From Gammaproteobacteria bacterium (GTDB lineage Bacteria; Pseudomonadota; Gammaproteobacteria; Thiohalomonadales; Thiohalomonadaceae), in the NCBI GenBank assembly GCA_003252455.1, contig QKED01000005.1, forward strand, positions 1 through 64,000: DNA of 64,000 nt. Direction: 5' to 3'. Under the pieces are notes generated by a model, which searched no databases, was not told the origin of the DNA, and saw only the letters and a program-made list of their open reading frames with translations. Shown in pieces: positions 38,549-46,701 of the stretch (the first letter of the stretch is position 1; each line of letters starts with the position of its first letter). The translations under genes and the position numbers were made by a program.

Positions 38549-38821
38549 ATGTCGATTAATATCTATGTTGGAAACCTTCCCTACCGCATGACCGACGATG
38601 AGCTGCGTGATGCGTTCACCCCCTACGGTGACGTCATCTCCGCCAAGATCATCATCGATCGTGAGACCGACCGGTCCAAGGGCTTCGGTTTCGTCGAAAT
38701 GAGCGATCGCGCTGAAGGCGAACGCGCCATCGAGGAGCTCAATGACAAGGACCTGAACGGGCGTCCCCTGCGCGTCAACGAGGCTCGTCCGCGCGAGCAG
38801 CGTCCGCGTCGCCGCTTCTAA
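38549..38821 (+). CDS. RRM-domain RNA-binding protein
   Basis: This 90-residue protein is a single RNA recognition motif: RNP2 is IYVGNL (4-9) and RNP1 is KGFGFVEM (about 44-51), with the expected aromatic residues. The C-terminal tail is short and Arg-rich (EARPREQRPRRRF). Bacterial RRM proteins of this length bind RNA and are often cold- or stress-linked. ATG 38549 gives the classical MSINIYVGNL start. A strong terminator follows 34 bases after the stop, so the gene is monocistronic. Confidence 0.93.
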   Translation: MSINIYVGNLPYRMTDDELRDAFTPYGDVISAKIIIDRETDRSKGFGFVEMSDRAEGERAIEELNDKDLNGRPLRVNEARPREQRPRRRF

Positions 38822-38854
38822 TCACTTGCCCCTTCGGGGGCGGGAACCGGCAAG

Positions 38855-38880
38855 AAAAACGGGGCTTCGGCCCCGTTTTT
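38855..38880. terminator. Bidirectional rho-independent terminator
   Basis: An 11-bp perfect stem AAAAACGGGGC / GCCCCGTTTTT (38855-38865, 38870-38880) with a TTCG tetraloop has T-runs in both directions. It ends the RRM transcript and could also serve the minus-strand LuxR operon, although about 280 bases without a gene intervene. Confidence 0.93.
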
Positions 38881-39162
38881 CATTTATACGCAAAATTCCT
38901 CGTGCCTCACCGATCGGATGGTCTGCACCCCACGTGGCGGTAAGGGTCTCGCCCCTGTGTGAGTAGATGTGTGTGGCTAGTGCCCTCGCGTCAACGTGGA
39001 GGGTACTCGGGTAGTGTCGGGTAGGTCTGACGGCCAGGGGCACCGGCTTCGACGCATGCCTGAAGCGCCCCGCCGTAGGGCCGGGGTCTAGGGCGCGAGT
39101 GCGGCCGTCGTCGGCCGCGGCGGCGAAATACACGTTGGCTGCATGTCGTGGGTCGACCCGCT
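38881..39162. other. Intergenic region, no gene seen
   Basis: The stretch between the RRM terminator and the 3' end of the LuxR-hydrolase gene has only short GC-rich frames without recognisable domains. Confidence 0.4.
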
Positions 39163-40911
39163 CTAGGGGCCCCAGTAGGCTGGCGGGCAGCGCATGGGGG
39201 CGGGGCAGGGCGGTTCACGCCGGGTATAGCGCTCCGCGCTCTCCGGGGGTGAGGCCTGCGCCACAGCGCGGCAGCGCTCCAGCACCTGCGGCCAGTGGGT
39301 GAAAAAGAGCAGGTGACTCGCCTCGTCGACCCAGCGCAGTTCGCTCTGACCGAGGCGTTCGGCCAGGCGCTGTACCATGTCGCCGGGGATGTACTGGTCG
39401 CGCCCGCCGTGCCAGAGGGTGCTGGCGCAGCGCACCGCCTCGGGTTGCACCTCCCAGGGGCGGGCCATGCGGAGCAGCTCTTCGGCATAGTGCTCGTAGC
39501 CTTGGCGGGAGGATTCGTCCATCACCCGCACCAGTGCCCGGCGCACACTCGGGCGTGCGAGATAGTCGCGTTCGCTGTGGGTCATGCGGTGACCGCGCAG
39601 GGTGAGAAATTCGGCAGGCGCGGCCTGCGCACTCTGTGCCAGTGTACTGGCTAGGGGTATCAGCAGCGGTGGTGGTACGCGCAGGAGTGCCCGCATCATG
39701 TGGTAGTAGGAGCGGTGGCGTAGACTGCGTGGCTTGAAGTCGTACGGCGAGGTGGGGCTGACGAGCAGTAGATGGCGCACCCACTCGGGGTGGCGCCCGG
39801 CGAAGGTGATGGCATGGCGGGCCCCGGTAGTGAAGCCGGAGAGGATCACCGGTGTGCCGATCACCTGTTGGATGAAGTGCAGTAGGTCGTCACCCCAGGA
39901 GAGCATGTCGTGGCCCGGATGGGGGCTGGAGAGGCCGTAGCCGGGTCGCTCCGGTAGATAGAGCGTGATCCCTTGGAGCTGCGTCTGATCCATCTCTGGG
40001 GGGAGCTGCAACCGGCAACCTGAGATGCCGTGCAGGTGTACCAGGGGGATGCCGCCGGGTTGCCCATAGCGGGCGTAGCCGATCTCGCGCCCGTCAGGGA
40101 GGAGGTGGCGCGCATCGCGCTCGCTGCAGGTGATGCGGACCGCGTCTTGGTTCTGGGGCCCGAGGAGCAGGGGGTCGCGTAGCAGCAGATGGATCAATTC
40201 GCCCTGGTTGGAGCAGCCGGTCTTGGCCAGGAGGGCGTTGAGCTGCGTGCGCAGGGTGGTGAGGGCTCGTTCAAACTGCGTCGCACACTCCTCTAGGTTG
40301 TAGCCGCTGGCCAGCCCTTGGGCCAGACGCAGCTCAGCTGGGGTGAGCGCGTAACGCTCGGCGAAGCCCTGCCGATCGAGGTCGAGTCTCTGGTGTGAGA
40401 GGAGGAGGGTGACAAGCAGGGCAATGGTCTCCGCCTGCTCGTTGAGTAGGGGTGTGATCACCAGTTGGCCGTCCGGGGCCAGGGGAAGGTGGGTCAACAC
40501 CTGCTGGCTTGTCGCGGTGGCGAAGTGGTCGCGTAAGGAGGCCTCAAGCTCACGCTCCGGGCTCTGCAGGCGCCCCTGATGCAGGTCGAGATTGCCGTCG
40601 TGGCGGGCGAGTTGGCGGTGAAAGGGGGCGTTGGCGGCGAGCAGGCGCAAGTCGGGGCCGAGTAGGGCGAGGGGCTGGGGCAGCATCTCCAATACCCGCT
40701 GGCCGTCACGCAGGGCACGTCGGCCGACCGCTAGGCGACCCTGCAGCCTCGCGACCCCCTCCAGGTGGGGGGCGAGTCGTTGCAGCAGTTCGCTCGGGTC
40801 CTCCTCTTCACAAAGCGTCTCTAGTTGGTCGATCAGCTCGGGCCAACGCTCGGGCTGGCGTGCCAAGCGGTAGAGGTGTTCGAGCAGTGCAGTGTAATGG
40901 CTCGGTTGCAT
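39163..40911 (-). CDS. LuxR-type regulator fused to an alpha/beta-hydrolase-like domain
   Basis: This 582-residue protein has, after an N-terminal PAS-like sensor region (1-180), a LuxR-type HTH at 185-243 (ALTPAELRLAQGLASGYNLEECATQFERALTTLRTQLNALLAKTG). Residues 260-545 form an alpha/beta-hydrolase fold: oxyanion HLHGISGCRL (292-301), LPERPGYGLSS, nucleophile elbow LSGFTTGARHA (357-367), acid D505 (HGGRDQYIP) and His533 (EASHLLFF). The elbow is G-F-T-T-G, so the usual Ser nucleophile is Thr361. The domain may be a ligand sensor rather than an enzyme. HTH placement in the middle is unusual, since LuxR HTHs are normally C-terminal. It is second gene of a two-gene operon, 10 bases after another LuxR gene. 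Confidence 0.85.
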   Translation of the reverse strand: MQPSHYTALLEHLYRLARQPERWPELIDQLETLCEEEDPSELLQRLAPHLEGVARLQGRLAVGRRALRDGQRVLEMLPQPLALLGPDLRLLAANAPFHRQLARHDGNLDLHQGRLQSPERELEASLRDHFATATSQQVLTHLPLAPDGQLVITPLLNEQAETIALLVTLLLSHQRLDLDRQGFAERYALTPAELRLAQGLASGYNLEECATQFERALTTLRTQLNALLAKTGCSNQGELIHLLLRDPLLLGPQNQDAVRITCSERDARHLLPDGREIGYARYGQPGGIPLVHLHGISGCRLQLPPEMDQTQLQGITLYLPERPGYGLSSPHPGHDMLSWGDDLLHFIQQVIGTPVILSGFTTGARHAITFAGRHPEWVRHLLLVSPTSPYDFKPRSLRHRSYYHMMRALLRVPPPLLIPLASTLAQSAQAAPAEFLTLRGHRMTHSERDYLARPSVRRALVRVMDESSRQGYEHYAEELLRMARPWEVQPEAVRCASTLWHGGRDQYIPGDMVQRLAERLGQSELRWVDEASHLLFFTHWPQVLERCRAVAQASPPESAERYTRREPPCPAPMRCPPAYWGP

Positions 40912-40921
40912 GCGCTTACCC

Positions 40922-41881
40922 TCACAGCCGCAGTGGGCTCACCTCGGCGGGGAGGGTGAGCATGAGACGGGCCATCAACTGTCCTTGACGGCGAGTGGCG
41001 GTCTTGGCGTAGACGCGCCGTAGCTGGCTGCGTACGGTGTTGAGCGAGATGTTGTGGTTGCGTGCGTGGGTCTCCAGGTCGAGTCCGCCGATGAGGCTGT
41101 GTACCAGCTCGCCTTCTCGTTTGGTGAAGCTGAAGATGGAGAGACCGCGCAGACGCTGCTCTGGGGTGAGTGGCAGGGACATGGCGAGGAGGGCGCGGCG
41201 GGCCGGTGCACCCCGGCGCCCAAGGGGGTGGATGAGCAGGCTTATGGGCTGGGTGTGGCCGATGAGTGCAAGGGTGAGGTGGCGCCGCTCGCCGTGCGCC
41301 AGGGCCTCGCGCAGGCCCTGTGTGAGACGGCGCTGGGCGTCGCCCTGGGACAGATGCAGTCGCCCTTGGCGAAGAGACAGGGCGAGCCCGAGCGGGAGTG
41401 TGGGGCCCTCGGTGGTCCCGAGCTGATCCAGTAACCGACCTGAGCCATCCACCAGGAGTACCGCAAAGCCAAAGCGCCGGGGCAGCTCGCGCAGGGTGAG
41501 CCGTGCCAGTTGCGCGTTGCGGCAGAGCTCCTCATGGCAACTCAGCGCCTCGATGAGGTGCTGCTGTAACGGCTGCAGCCAGGGGAGAGCGTGGACACGG
41601 AACAGCGCCTGTGGGTCGATATACAGGGTCAGGGAGCCATACTCGGCGAGCGGTAGCTGCAGAGATGGTGACCGTGGGGGGCACACACCGCTGTGCAGCG
41701 AGCGCAGGCTGGACCAGGGGCTGTCGAGGTGCAGGAGTACGCCCTCGACACCCGCGAGTCGACGCAGGGTGTCGAGCAGCACGCCCCAGGCTTGTGCGTC
41801 ACCCGGGGTGCTATAGAGTAGGGGGAGGAGTACCTCTAGGGTGGTCTCCTCCCCTGCGGATGGGCGTTCTCTGTCGTACAT
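40922..41881 (-). CDS. LuxR-family transcriptional regulator
   Basis: This 319-residue protein has a C-terminal LuxR HTH (about 255-312: FSFTKREGELVHSLIGGLDLETHARNHNISLNTVRSQLRRVYAKTATRRQGQLMARL). The N-terminal 250 residues form an unrecognised sensor similar in outline to the N-terminus of the downstream LuxR-hydrolase fusion (LL...LRRLAG...GFAVLLVDGSGRLLDQLGT...L-x-LRQGRL). The two genes look like duplicates of one sensor-HTH architecture, one of which has gained a hydrolase-like domain. Start ATG 41881. The gene is divergent from the small membrane protein at 42080. Confidence 0.85.
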   Translation of the reverse strand: MYDRERPSAGEETTLEVLLPLLYSTPGDAQAWGVLLDTLRRLAGVEGVLLHLDSPWSSLRSLHSGVCPPRSPSLQLPLAEYGSLTLYIDPQALFRVHALPWLQPLQQHLIEALSCHEELCRNAQLARLTLRELPRRFGFAVLLVDGSGRLLDQLGTTEGPTLPLGLALSLRQGRLHLSQGDAQRRLTQGLREALAHGERRHLTLALIGHTQPISLLIHPLGRRGAPARRALLAMSLPLTPEQRLRGLSIFSFTKREGELVHSLIGGLDLETHARNHNISLNTVRSQLRRVYAKTATRRQGQLMARLMLTLPAEVSPLRL

Positions 41882-42079
41882 CGTATGACCCCAGGCTCAG
41901 GCGCCCTCGACGCCCTGGTGCTGTGTCAGAGGTCGCGGATGCCCATAGTTTCGATATGGGTATGTACCATAAGAGTACGCTTACGTAAGGGCAAGACATG
42001 ACGCCTAGGTTAGGTGTCATAGTCGAGATGTTCTTACATACAAAGGCTAAAATGGCCTACAAAACTCAGGAGTGTACCG

Positions 42080-42433
42080 GTGAGTGAGTGTCACGAGGGT
42101 TGGATTGGCGGGCTCTACACGGGGCTGGTGGTGGTGATCAATCTGGTGCTGTTTGGGGTGATCCTGCTTGTCCTCCCCATTACCCAGGCGATTTTCAGCC
42201 AGACCAGTCATCAGTTGCCGGGACTGGCACAGCTGTTTGTGGAGATGCCGCTGTTACTGGCGATCGGGGTGTCGATGCCCTCCCTGGCGAGTGTGTTGGC
42301 CATCGCGGCCGGTCGGCGCCTGCTGTTCCATAGTGCGATGGCGCTGTCGATCGTCGTCACCCTCTTCCTGCTACTGGGACTCATGAGTGTGACGGTCCTG
42401 CCACTGCTGCAGGCACTGAGTGTGGTGCGCTGA
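42080..42433 (+). CDS. Small integral membrane protein
   Basis: This 117-residue protein starts at GTG 42080 with AGGAG seven bases upstream. Three hydrophobic helices are visible: about 13-38 (YTGLVVVINLVLFGVILLVLPITQAIF), 55-78 and 84-112. A short Asn/Gln/Ser loop lies between helices 1 and 2. It resembles the membrane-integrated regions of type II secretion GspF-like proteins only in being short and hydrophobic; no family is recognised. It is transcribed away from the two LuxR genes and converges on arsM with 2 bases between stops. Confidence 0.65.
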   Translation: MSECHEGWIGGLYTGLVVVINLVLFGVILLVLPITQAIFSQTSHQLPGLAQLFVEMPLLLAIGVSMPSLASVLAIAAGRRLLFHSAMALSIVVTLFLLLGLMSVTVLPLLQALSVVR

Positions 42434-42435
42434 AC

Positions 42436-43293
42436 TCAGGCCGCGGGTTTCAACGCCTCGATGGTGGCGCTCACCACATAATCCTCCACCCCACGCCCGG
42501 GGGCCCAGTCGCTGATGAAGTGACGCGACTCGTCTTTCGGCGCGATGCGCACCTGGGTGAAGCCCGCCGCCGCTAGCCACCCCTCCAGCTCGTGGATCAG
42601 CGCCGCGTTGCCCATGCAGCCGGCGATCAGTGCCGGGTCGTTGCGCATCTCCTCGGGTAGTTCGATGGTCGCCACCACATCGGCGATGGCCAAGCGCCCA
42701 CCCGGCTTGAGCACACGATAGGCATCGCGAAACACCTGCGCCTTGTCCGGCGAGAGGTTGATGACGCAGTTGGAGATGATTACATCCACCATGCCATCCG
42801 CCACCGGTAGGTGCTCGATCTCGCCGAGGCGGAACTCCACATTGGCAAAGTGCCCGCGCTCGGCGTTGGAGCGTGCCTTGGAGACCATCTCCGGGGTCAT
42901 ATCCACGCCGATGACGTGCCCCTCGGGCCCCACCTCATGGGCCGCCAGGAAACAGTCGAAACCGCCCCCGGAGCCGAGATCGAGCACCGTTTCGCCTGAC
43001 CGGAGCGCGGCGATCGCCTTCGGATTGCCACACCCCAGGCCCATGTCCGCGCCACTCGGCACCTGGGTCAGCTCATCCTCGCTATAGCCCAGGCGGGTCG
43101 AGATGAGGGTGTTGATCGCACCATCGTCACTCACCCCGCAGCAGCTCGACTCCACCCCGCAACAGCCCCCGGCGTCGCTCGCCTTAGCCACCTGCGCATA
43201 GGCCACGCTCACCGCACGGCGATGGGCATCGTGTCCCGAGGTGACCATGGCCAAAGGGATCCCGACCTGCAAATCGCGCTTCTCAACACTCAT
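42436..43293 (-). CDS. arsM: Arsenite S-adenosylmethionine methyltransferase
   Basis: This 285-residue cytoplasmic enzyme methylates As(III) to volatile or less thiol-bound forms. SAM motif VLDLGSGGGFDCFLAA lies at 103-118. The three conserved As-binding cysteines of ArsM are matched by C88 (GLGCGNP), C176 (SNCVINL) and C226 (AGCMGNA). An additional Cys-pair patch, GGCCGVESSCCGV (42-54), may help hand over As(III). ATG 43293 gives MSVEKRD and overlaps the end of arsR by 11 bases, so the two are translationally coupled. Regulation by the upstream ArsR protein is expected. Confidence 0.93.
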   Translation of the reverse strand: MSVEKRDLQVGIPLAMVTSGHDAHRRAVSVAYAQVAKASDAGGCCGVESSCCGVSDDGAINTLISTRLGYSEDELTQVPSGADMGLGCGNPKAIAALRSGETVLDLGSGGGFDCFLAAHEVGPEGHVIGVDMTPEMVSKARSNAERGHFANVEFRLGEIEHLPVADGMVDVIISNCVINLSPDKAQVFRDAYRVLKPGGRLAIADVVATIELPEEMRNDPALIAGCMGNAALIHELEGWLAAAGFTQVRIAPKDESRHFISDWAPGRGVEDYVVSATIEALKPAA

Positions 43294-43633
43294 GGTTTTC
43301 ACAACTCCCGTGATTGGTCGTCTGCTCGGGTTCGAGCAACGCGGCCAGTTGGCGTGTCAGTTCGGCATCCACCCAGCACTCCACCCGCTTGCCGTTGCGT
43401 CGGGTGCGAACCAGTCCCGCTTGTTGCAGCTCTTTGAGATGGTGCGAGAGGGTGGAAGGTGCAATGTCGAGGCCGTCGCCCAGCTCACCCACGCTCAGGT
43501 GGATGGCCGTCTCCAACTCGCACACAGTGCCCGGTGCACAGCAGCGGAGCAGGCGCAGGAAGATGGCGAGGCGGTGGGGGTGACCCAGGGCCTTGAACAT
43601 CGTGGCAAATAGTGAGTAGTCATGATTCGACAT
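43283..43633 (-). CDS. arsR: ArsR-family metalloregulator
   Basis: This 116-residue winged-helix repressor has the core MFKALGHPHRLAIFLRLL...ELGDGLDIAPSTLSHHLKELQQAGLVRTRRNGKRVECWVD. Cysteines C31, C32 and C38 (RCCAPGTVC) lie before the DNA-recognition helix, suitable for As(III)/Sb(III) sensing in one of the ArsR variants that differ from the E. coli ELCVCDL type. It sits directly upstream of arsM with overlapping reading frames. A palindrome at its start codon is a candidate operator, which implies autorepression. Confidence 0.92.
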   Translation of the reverse strand: MSNHDYSLFATMFKALGHPHRLAIFLRLLRCCAPGTVCELETAIHLSVGELGDGLDIAPSTLSHHLKELQQAGLVRTRRNGKRVECWVDAELTRQLAALLEPEQTTNHGSCENHEC

Positions 43634-43642
43634 GTTTCGAAT
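43625..43642. promoter_or_regulatory. Putative ArsR operator
   Basis: A perfect inverted repeat ATTCGA-N6-TCGAAT (43625-43630, 43637-43642) spans the arsR start codon. Symmetric 6-6-6 sites of this kind are bound by ArsR/SmtB dimers. Binding would block initiation of the arsR-arsM transcript. Confidence 0.6.
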
Positions 43643-43933
43643 TATGAGGGCTTAGTGTATGAGATGCAATGGGATGCTTTTGTTAACAGGGCTGTATTAG
43701 TGATGGAGTTGTGTAGGAATAGGCTTACATAATTTTAATGAGCCGAGGTGTCTTCGAGTGTCATTTGTATAAATGAAGACGCTTAATCTGACTTGCGTTA
43801 GTGTTGTCTTTGTGCGGTTCAGTCGTAGTGCGTTTACTTTTACTGTTGCAATGATCTTTAAAAGGCACTGTAAAAATTAACTGTACATACATGACGTTAA
43901 GTCACTTTATTCACGCAATGATTTGGGGGGGAT
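43643..43933. other. AT-rich intergenic region
   Basis: No gene. GTCTTC...GAAGAC (about 43752-43792) is a short inverted repeat with TTTGTATAAAT between its arms. A GGGGGGGA ribosome binding site precedes the gene at 43934. The AT-richness contrasts with the GC-rich core. Confidence 0.4.
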
Positions 43934-44653
43934 ATGAAGATTTCTTGTCTTGCGCTTGGTGTAAACATCATGCTCGCATCTATGGCTAGCGTTGCTAATG
44001 AGTTGACTGCAGATCAAAAAGCCGCAGAAGAGGCGTCAAATGCAGCTGTCGAAGCGGCAGTTGCCGCAGCGGCGGCTGACGCAAAGGCAAACGCGCTTGC
44101 AGGGGATGTGAAAGTAAAGGATGTCGAGGAAGGTACGAATCTGGATCAGTTTGGTTTCGGGCCAGCGTTGTTTGTGATTGCATACAGCGAAGAGGTCTTG
44201 ATGGATTCTAAGGATGTTAGGCTCAGGGGGGATGGTTCGATTAGTTCTTCAGGGTCGAGCTATTCAACAGCGTTGGGCTTTGAAGTGCACTATGGGTTTT
44301 CATTTGCGAATAAGGTGAAATGTAGAACGTATAGGTGTGAAAATACTTCGGATTATGTGGAAAGTTCAGGACATACAGTTTCACCATTTTTAGGTCTTTA
44401 TGATGTTGAAAATGGAATCAATGGTGTGGTTGTTGGTGTTGTCTACGGCTATTGGCGGGGCGATGGCAACTATCAGAACAGAACTTCACTTAATGTGGGT
44501 GTCGGCTATACAGTTCACAAGGACAGATTAGTGCTTGGGCGTGGTGTGAAGGAGGGAGTGGCTCCTCCCGCTGGCTTGGTGTCAGAGGATTACACAGAAA
44601 GAAAGGATGTCGATGGGATAACCCTAATGATATCGGCATCATTAGGGTTCTGA
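43934..44653 (+). CDS. Exported beta-barrel-like hypothetical protein
   Basis: This 239-residue protein has signal peptide MKISCLALGVNIMLASMASVANE, followed by an Ala-rich, probably helical stretch (AAEEASNAAVEAAVAAAAADAKANA, about 31-55). The remainder alternates polar and non-polar residues and Gly-rich turns (VVGVVYGYWRGDGNYQNRTSLNVGVGYTVHKDRL) and ends ISASLGF, a C-terminal Phe as in outer-membrane barrels. A Cys pair, VKCRTYRCEN, lies mid-protein. No family is recognised. Composition is more AT-rich than its neighbours, which suggests horizontal acquisition. Confidence 0.65.
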   Translation: MKISCLALGVNIMLASMASVANELTADQKAAEEASNAAVEAAVAAAAADAKANALAGDVKVKDVEEGTNLDQFGFGPALFVIAYSEEVLMDSKDVRLRGDGSISSSGSSYSTALGFEVHYGFSFANKVKCRTYRCENTSDYVESSGHTVSPFLGLYDVENGINGVVVGVVYGYWRGDGNYQNRTSLNVGVGYTVHKDRLVLGRGVKEGVAPPAGLVSEDYTERKDVDGITLMISASLGF

Positions 44654-44811
44654 GTCCGTGTCCAGTTGCTCGAATTTAGCGGGCAGGATAGTAGAAATAG
44701 GGTAGACTGGTCACAATATCCCTGCCGGTAGTTGCTGGTGGGGCTGTTGTGCATGATGGCTCATTATCGTATATACGTAAGGAGCATCACCCTATAGAGA
44801 CCATTATTGCA

Positions 44812-45558
44812 ATGTACTCGCGATTTCTATGCTTGTGCATCATTCTTTCCCTCACCGCCTGCTCCAGCGTCAGCTCCGAAGATGTCCGTACCAGTGGCCT
44901 CTACCTTGATGTCACCCTTATTGCACCCAGCAGCAGCGAGCTGCGCGCGACCGCCAGGCTCAAGGTGGGGACGGAGGACTCCAATACCCTGGTCACCCTG
45001 GGTCAGGGTGAGTACTTCTTGCTGGAGGAGGGGGCCCAGGGTGTGCAGCTCGGTGCCGTCGACTCCCTCTTTGGTGGTACCTACTATCGTGGCACCCTTG
45101 CTGTGGCCGACACCTCCGGCCTCGCGCTACGCTTGACCCTGGTGCGCAATGGCGAACAGCCCATCGTGACACGCTTTGCTATGCCCCAGGCCTTTATCAT
45201 CACCGCCCCCGATGCCGATACTGCCTATTCCATCGCCGCCGATGCGCAAGTCGCGCTGAGCTGGACACCGACGCAGGGGACGGTCTCGGTCCTGATCGAG
45301 TCGCACACGGACTGTGGCGAGGGGCACAAGGAGTACTACTCCACCCTGCTCAACAGCGACCTGGGTTACCACACCCTACGTGTACGCGAGCTGGTCGAGG
45401 CCCTGCTCACCGACCCCCTCATCGATGTGGCTCAGCTGCACTGCACCACCACGCTCAGTCTCACCCGACGGTGGAGTCAACCAGCAGCCATCACCTACTC
45501 AGGGGGCGAGGTGAGCGCTAGTCAAGTGCGTGAGTTGGCGCTGCAGCTGAGACCCTGA
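44812..45558 (+). CDS. Putative lipoprotein of unknown function
   Basis: This 248-residue protein starts at ATG 44812, which places a lipobox LTAC at residues 15-18 (FLCLCIILSLTACSSVSSED); the longer GTG-started frame would bury the signal peptide. Ser after the lipidated Cys predicts sorting to the outer membrane. The mature part is beta-rich with two further Cys (TDCGEG, LHCTTT). No family is recognised. It ends 22 bases before a perfect palindrome and about 115 bases before fbpA, so it may be a separate unit. Confidence 0.65.
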   Translation: MYSRFLCLCIILSLTACSSVSSEDVRTSGLYLDVTLIAPSSSELRATARLKVGTEDSNTLVTLGQGEYFLLEEGAQGVQLGAVDSLFGGTYYRGTLAVADTSGLALRLTLVRNGEQPIVTRFAMPQAFIITAPDADTAYSIAADAQVALSWTPTQGTVSVLIESHTDCGEGHKEYYSTLLNSDLGYHTLRVRELVEALLTDPLIDVAQLHCTTTLSLTRRWSQPAAITYSGGEVSASQVRELALQLRP

Positions 45559-45579
45559 GCGACGGGGCGATACCTGCCG

Positions 45580-45618
45580 ATGGGAATTGTTCGCAAACAT
45601 ATTGCGAACAATTCCCAT
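45580..45618. promoter_or_regulatory. Perfect 17-bp palindrome (terminator or operator) before fbpA
   Basis: ATGGGAATTGTTCGCAA (45580-45596) is perfectly repeated in inverse at 45602-45618 with loop ACATA. It could end the lipoprotein transcript, though the T-run is weak, or act as an operator. A candidate promoter, TTGCGA (45602-45607) N16 TACAAT (45624-45629), overlaps its right arm and would drive fbpA. Confidence 0.6.
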
Positions 45619-45632
45619 TTGTGTACAATCAA

Positions 45633-45660
45633 CTGAAATCGATTCTCATTAAGATTTCAG
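45633..45660 (+). promoter_or_regulatory. Fur-type iron box upstream of fbpA
   Basis: CTGAAATC and GATTTCAG (45633-45640 and 45653-45660) form a perfect inverted repeat around GATTCTCATTAA. The minus strand reads AATGAGAATCGATT, which is close to Fur boxes of gammaproteobacteria. It lies just after the candidate -10 element, so Fur-Fe would block transcription in iron-replete cells. Confidence 0.65.
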
Positions 45661-45672
45661 TCGGAGCTGTAC

Positions 45673-46698
45673 ATGTCCCCTGTGCGCCACACCCTCACCG
45701 TCTTAGTCGCCACCCTGTTGCTGCTCCCTGCCGTGCCGCAGGCCGCTGAGCAGGTCAACATCTACTCGGCGCGCAAGGAGGCGCTGATCAAGCCCCTGCT
45801 GGAGCGCTTCACGGAGAAGACCGGCATCCCCGTGCGCCTGGTCACCGGCAAGGCGGATGCCCTACTTACGCGCCTGCAGCGCGAGGGGCGCAATTCGCCC
45901 GCCGACCTGCTCATCACCACCGACGCCGGACGCCTCTGGCGGGCCCAGCAGGCGGGGGTGCTCCAGCGGGTGCAGAGCGCGGTACTCGACGCCGCCGTGC
46001 CCGCCGCATACCGTGAGCCGGGCGGTTACTGGTTCGGCCTCTCGCTGCGCGCCCGCCCCATCCTCTACAGCACCGAGCGGGTCGACCCGAGCCAGCTCGC
46101 CCACTATAGCGACCTCGCCGATCCCAAGTGGCGTGGCAAGGTCTGCGTGCGCTCCTCCGACAACATCTACAACCAGTCGCTGCTGGCGGCGATGGTCGCC
46201 CACCAGGGCGAGGCCAAGACCCAGGCGTGGGCCGAGGGGCTGGTGGCCAACCTCGCCCGTCCACCGCAGGGCGGTGACCGCGACCAGATCAAGGCGGTGG
46301 CCGCCGGGCAGTGCGACCTCGCCCTGGTCAACAGCTACTACTTCGGCATGATGCAGGTGGACCAGGACGAAGAGCAGCGCGCCGCCGCGGCCAAGACCGC
46401 GCTCTTCTGGCCCGATCAGGATGGCAACGGCGTCCACGTCAACATCAGCGGCGCCGGGCTCACCGCCGCTGCCGAGCACAAGGCCGCCGCCATCCAGCTG
46501 CTGGAGTTCCTCGTCTCCGACGAGGCGCAGGCGTGGTACGCCGAGGTCAACCACGAGTACCCGGTCAAGCCCGGCGTCGAGATCCCCGCACAGCTCGCCG
46601 CCTGGGGGGCGTTCAAGGCCGACGAGCTGGGGCTCGACCAGCTCGGCACGCACAACCCCGAGGCGGTGCGCATCGCCGACCGCGCGGGCTGGAAGTAA
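45673..46698 (+). CDS. fbpA: Periplasmic Fe(III)-binding protein of an FbpABC importer
   Basis: This 341-residue protein has signal peptide MSPVRHTLTVLVATLLLLPAVPQA. The mature N-terminus EQVNIYSARKEALIKPLLERFTEKTGIPVRLVTGKADALL is that of FbpA/FutA proteins. The Fe(III)-binding tyrosines are Y222 and Y223 in VNSYYFGMM, and Y31 (NIYSAR) corresponds to a third ligand in some members. It is first gene of an operon with the permease 3 bases downstream and is preceded by a Fur-type box. It supplies iron, which fits the heavy haem and Fe-S load of this genome. Confidence 0.94.
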   Translation: MSPVRHTLTVLVATLLLLPAVPQAAEQVNIYSARKEALIKPLLERFTEKTGIPVRLVTGKADALLTRLQREGRNSPADLLITTDAGRLWRAQQAGVLQRVQSAVLDAAVPAAYREPGGYWFGLSLRARPILYSTERVDPSQLAHYSDLADPKWRGKVCVRSSDNIYNQSLLAAMVAHQGEAKTQAWAEGLVANLARPPQGGDRDQIKAVAAGQCDLALVNSYYFGMMQVDQDEEQRAAAAKTALFWPDQDGNGVHVNISGAGLTAAAEHKAAAIQLLEFLVSDEAQAWYAEVNHEYPVKPGVEIPAQLAAWGAFKADELGLDQLGTHNPEAVRIADRAGWK

Positions 46699-46701
46699 CC
46701 C

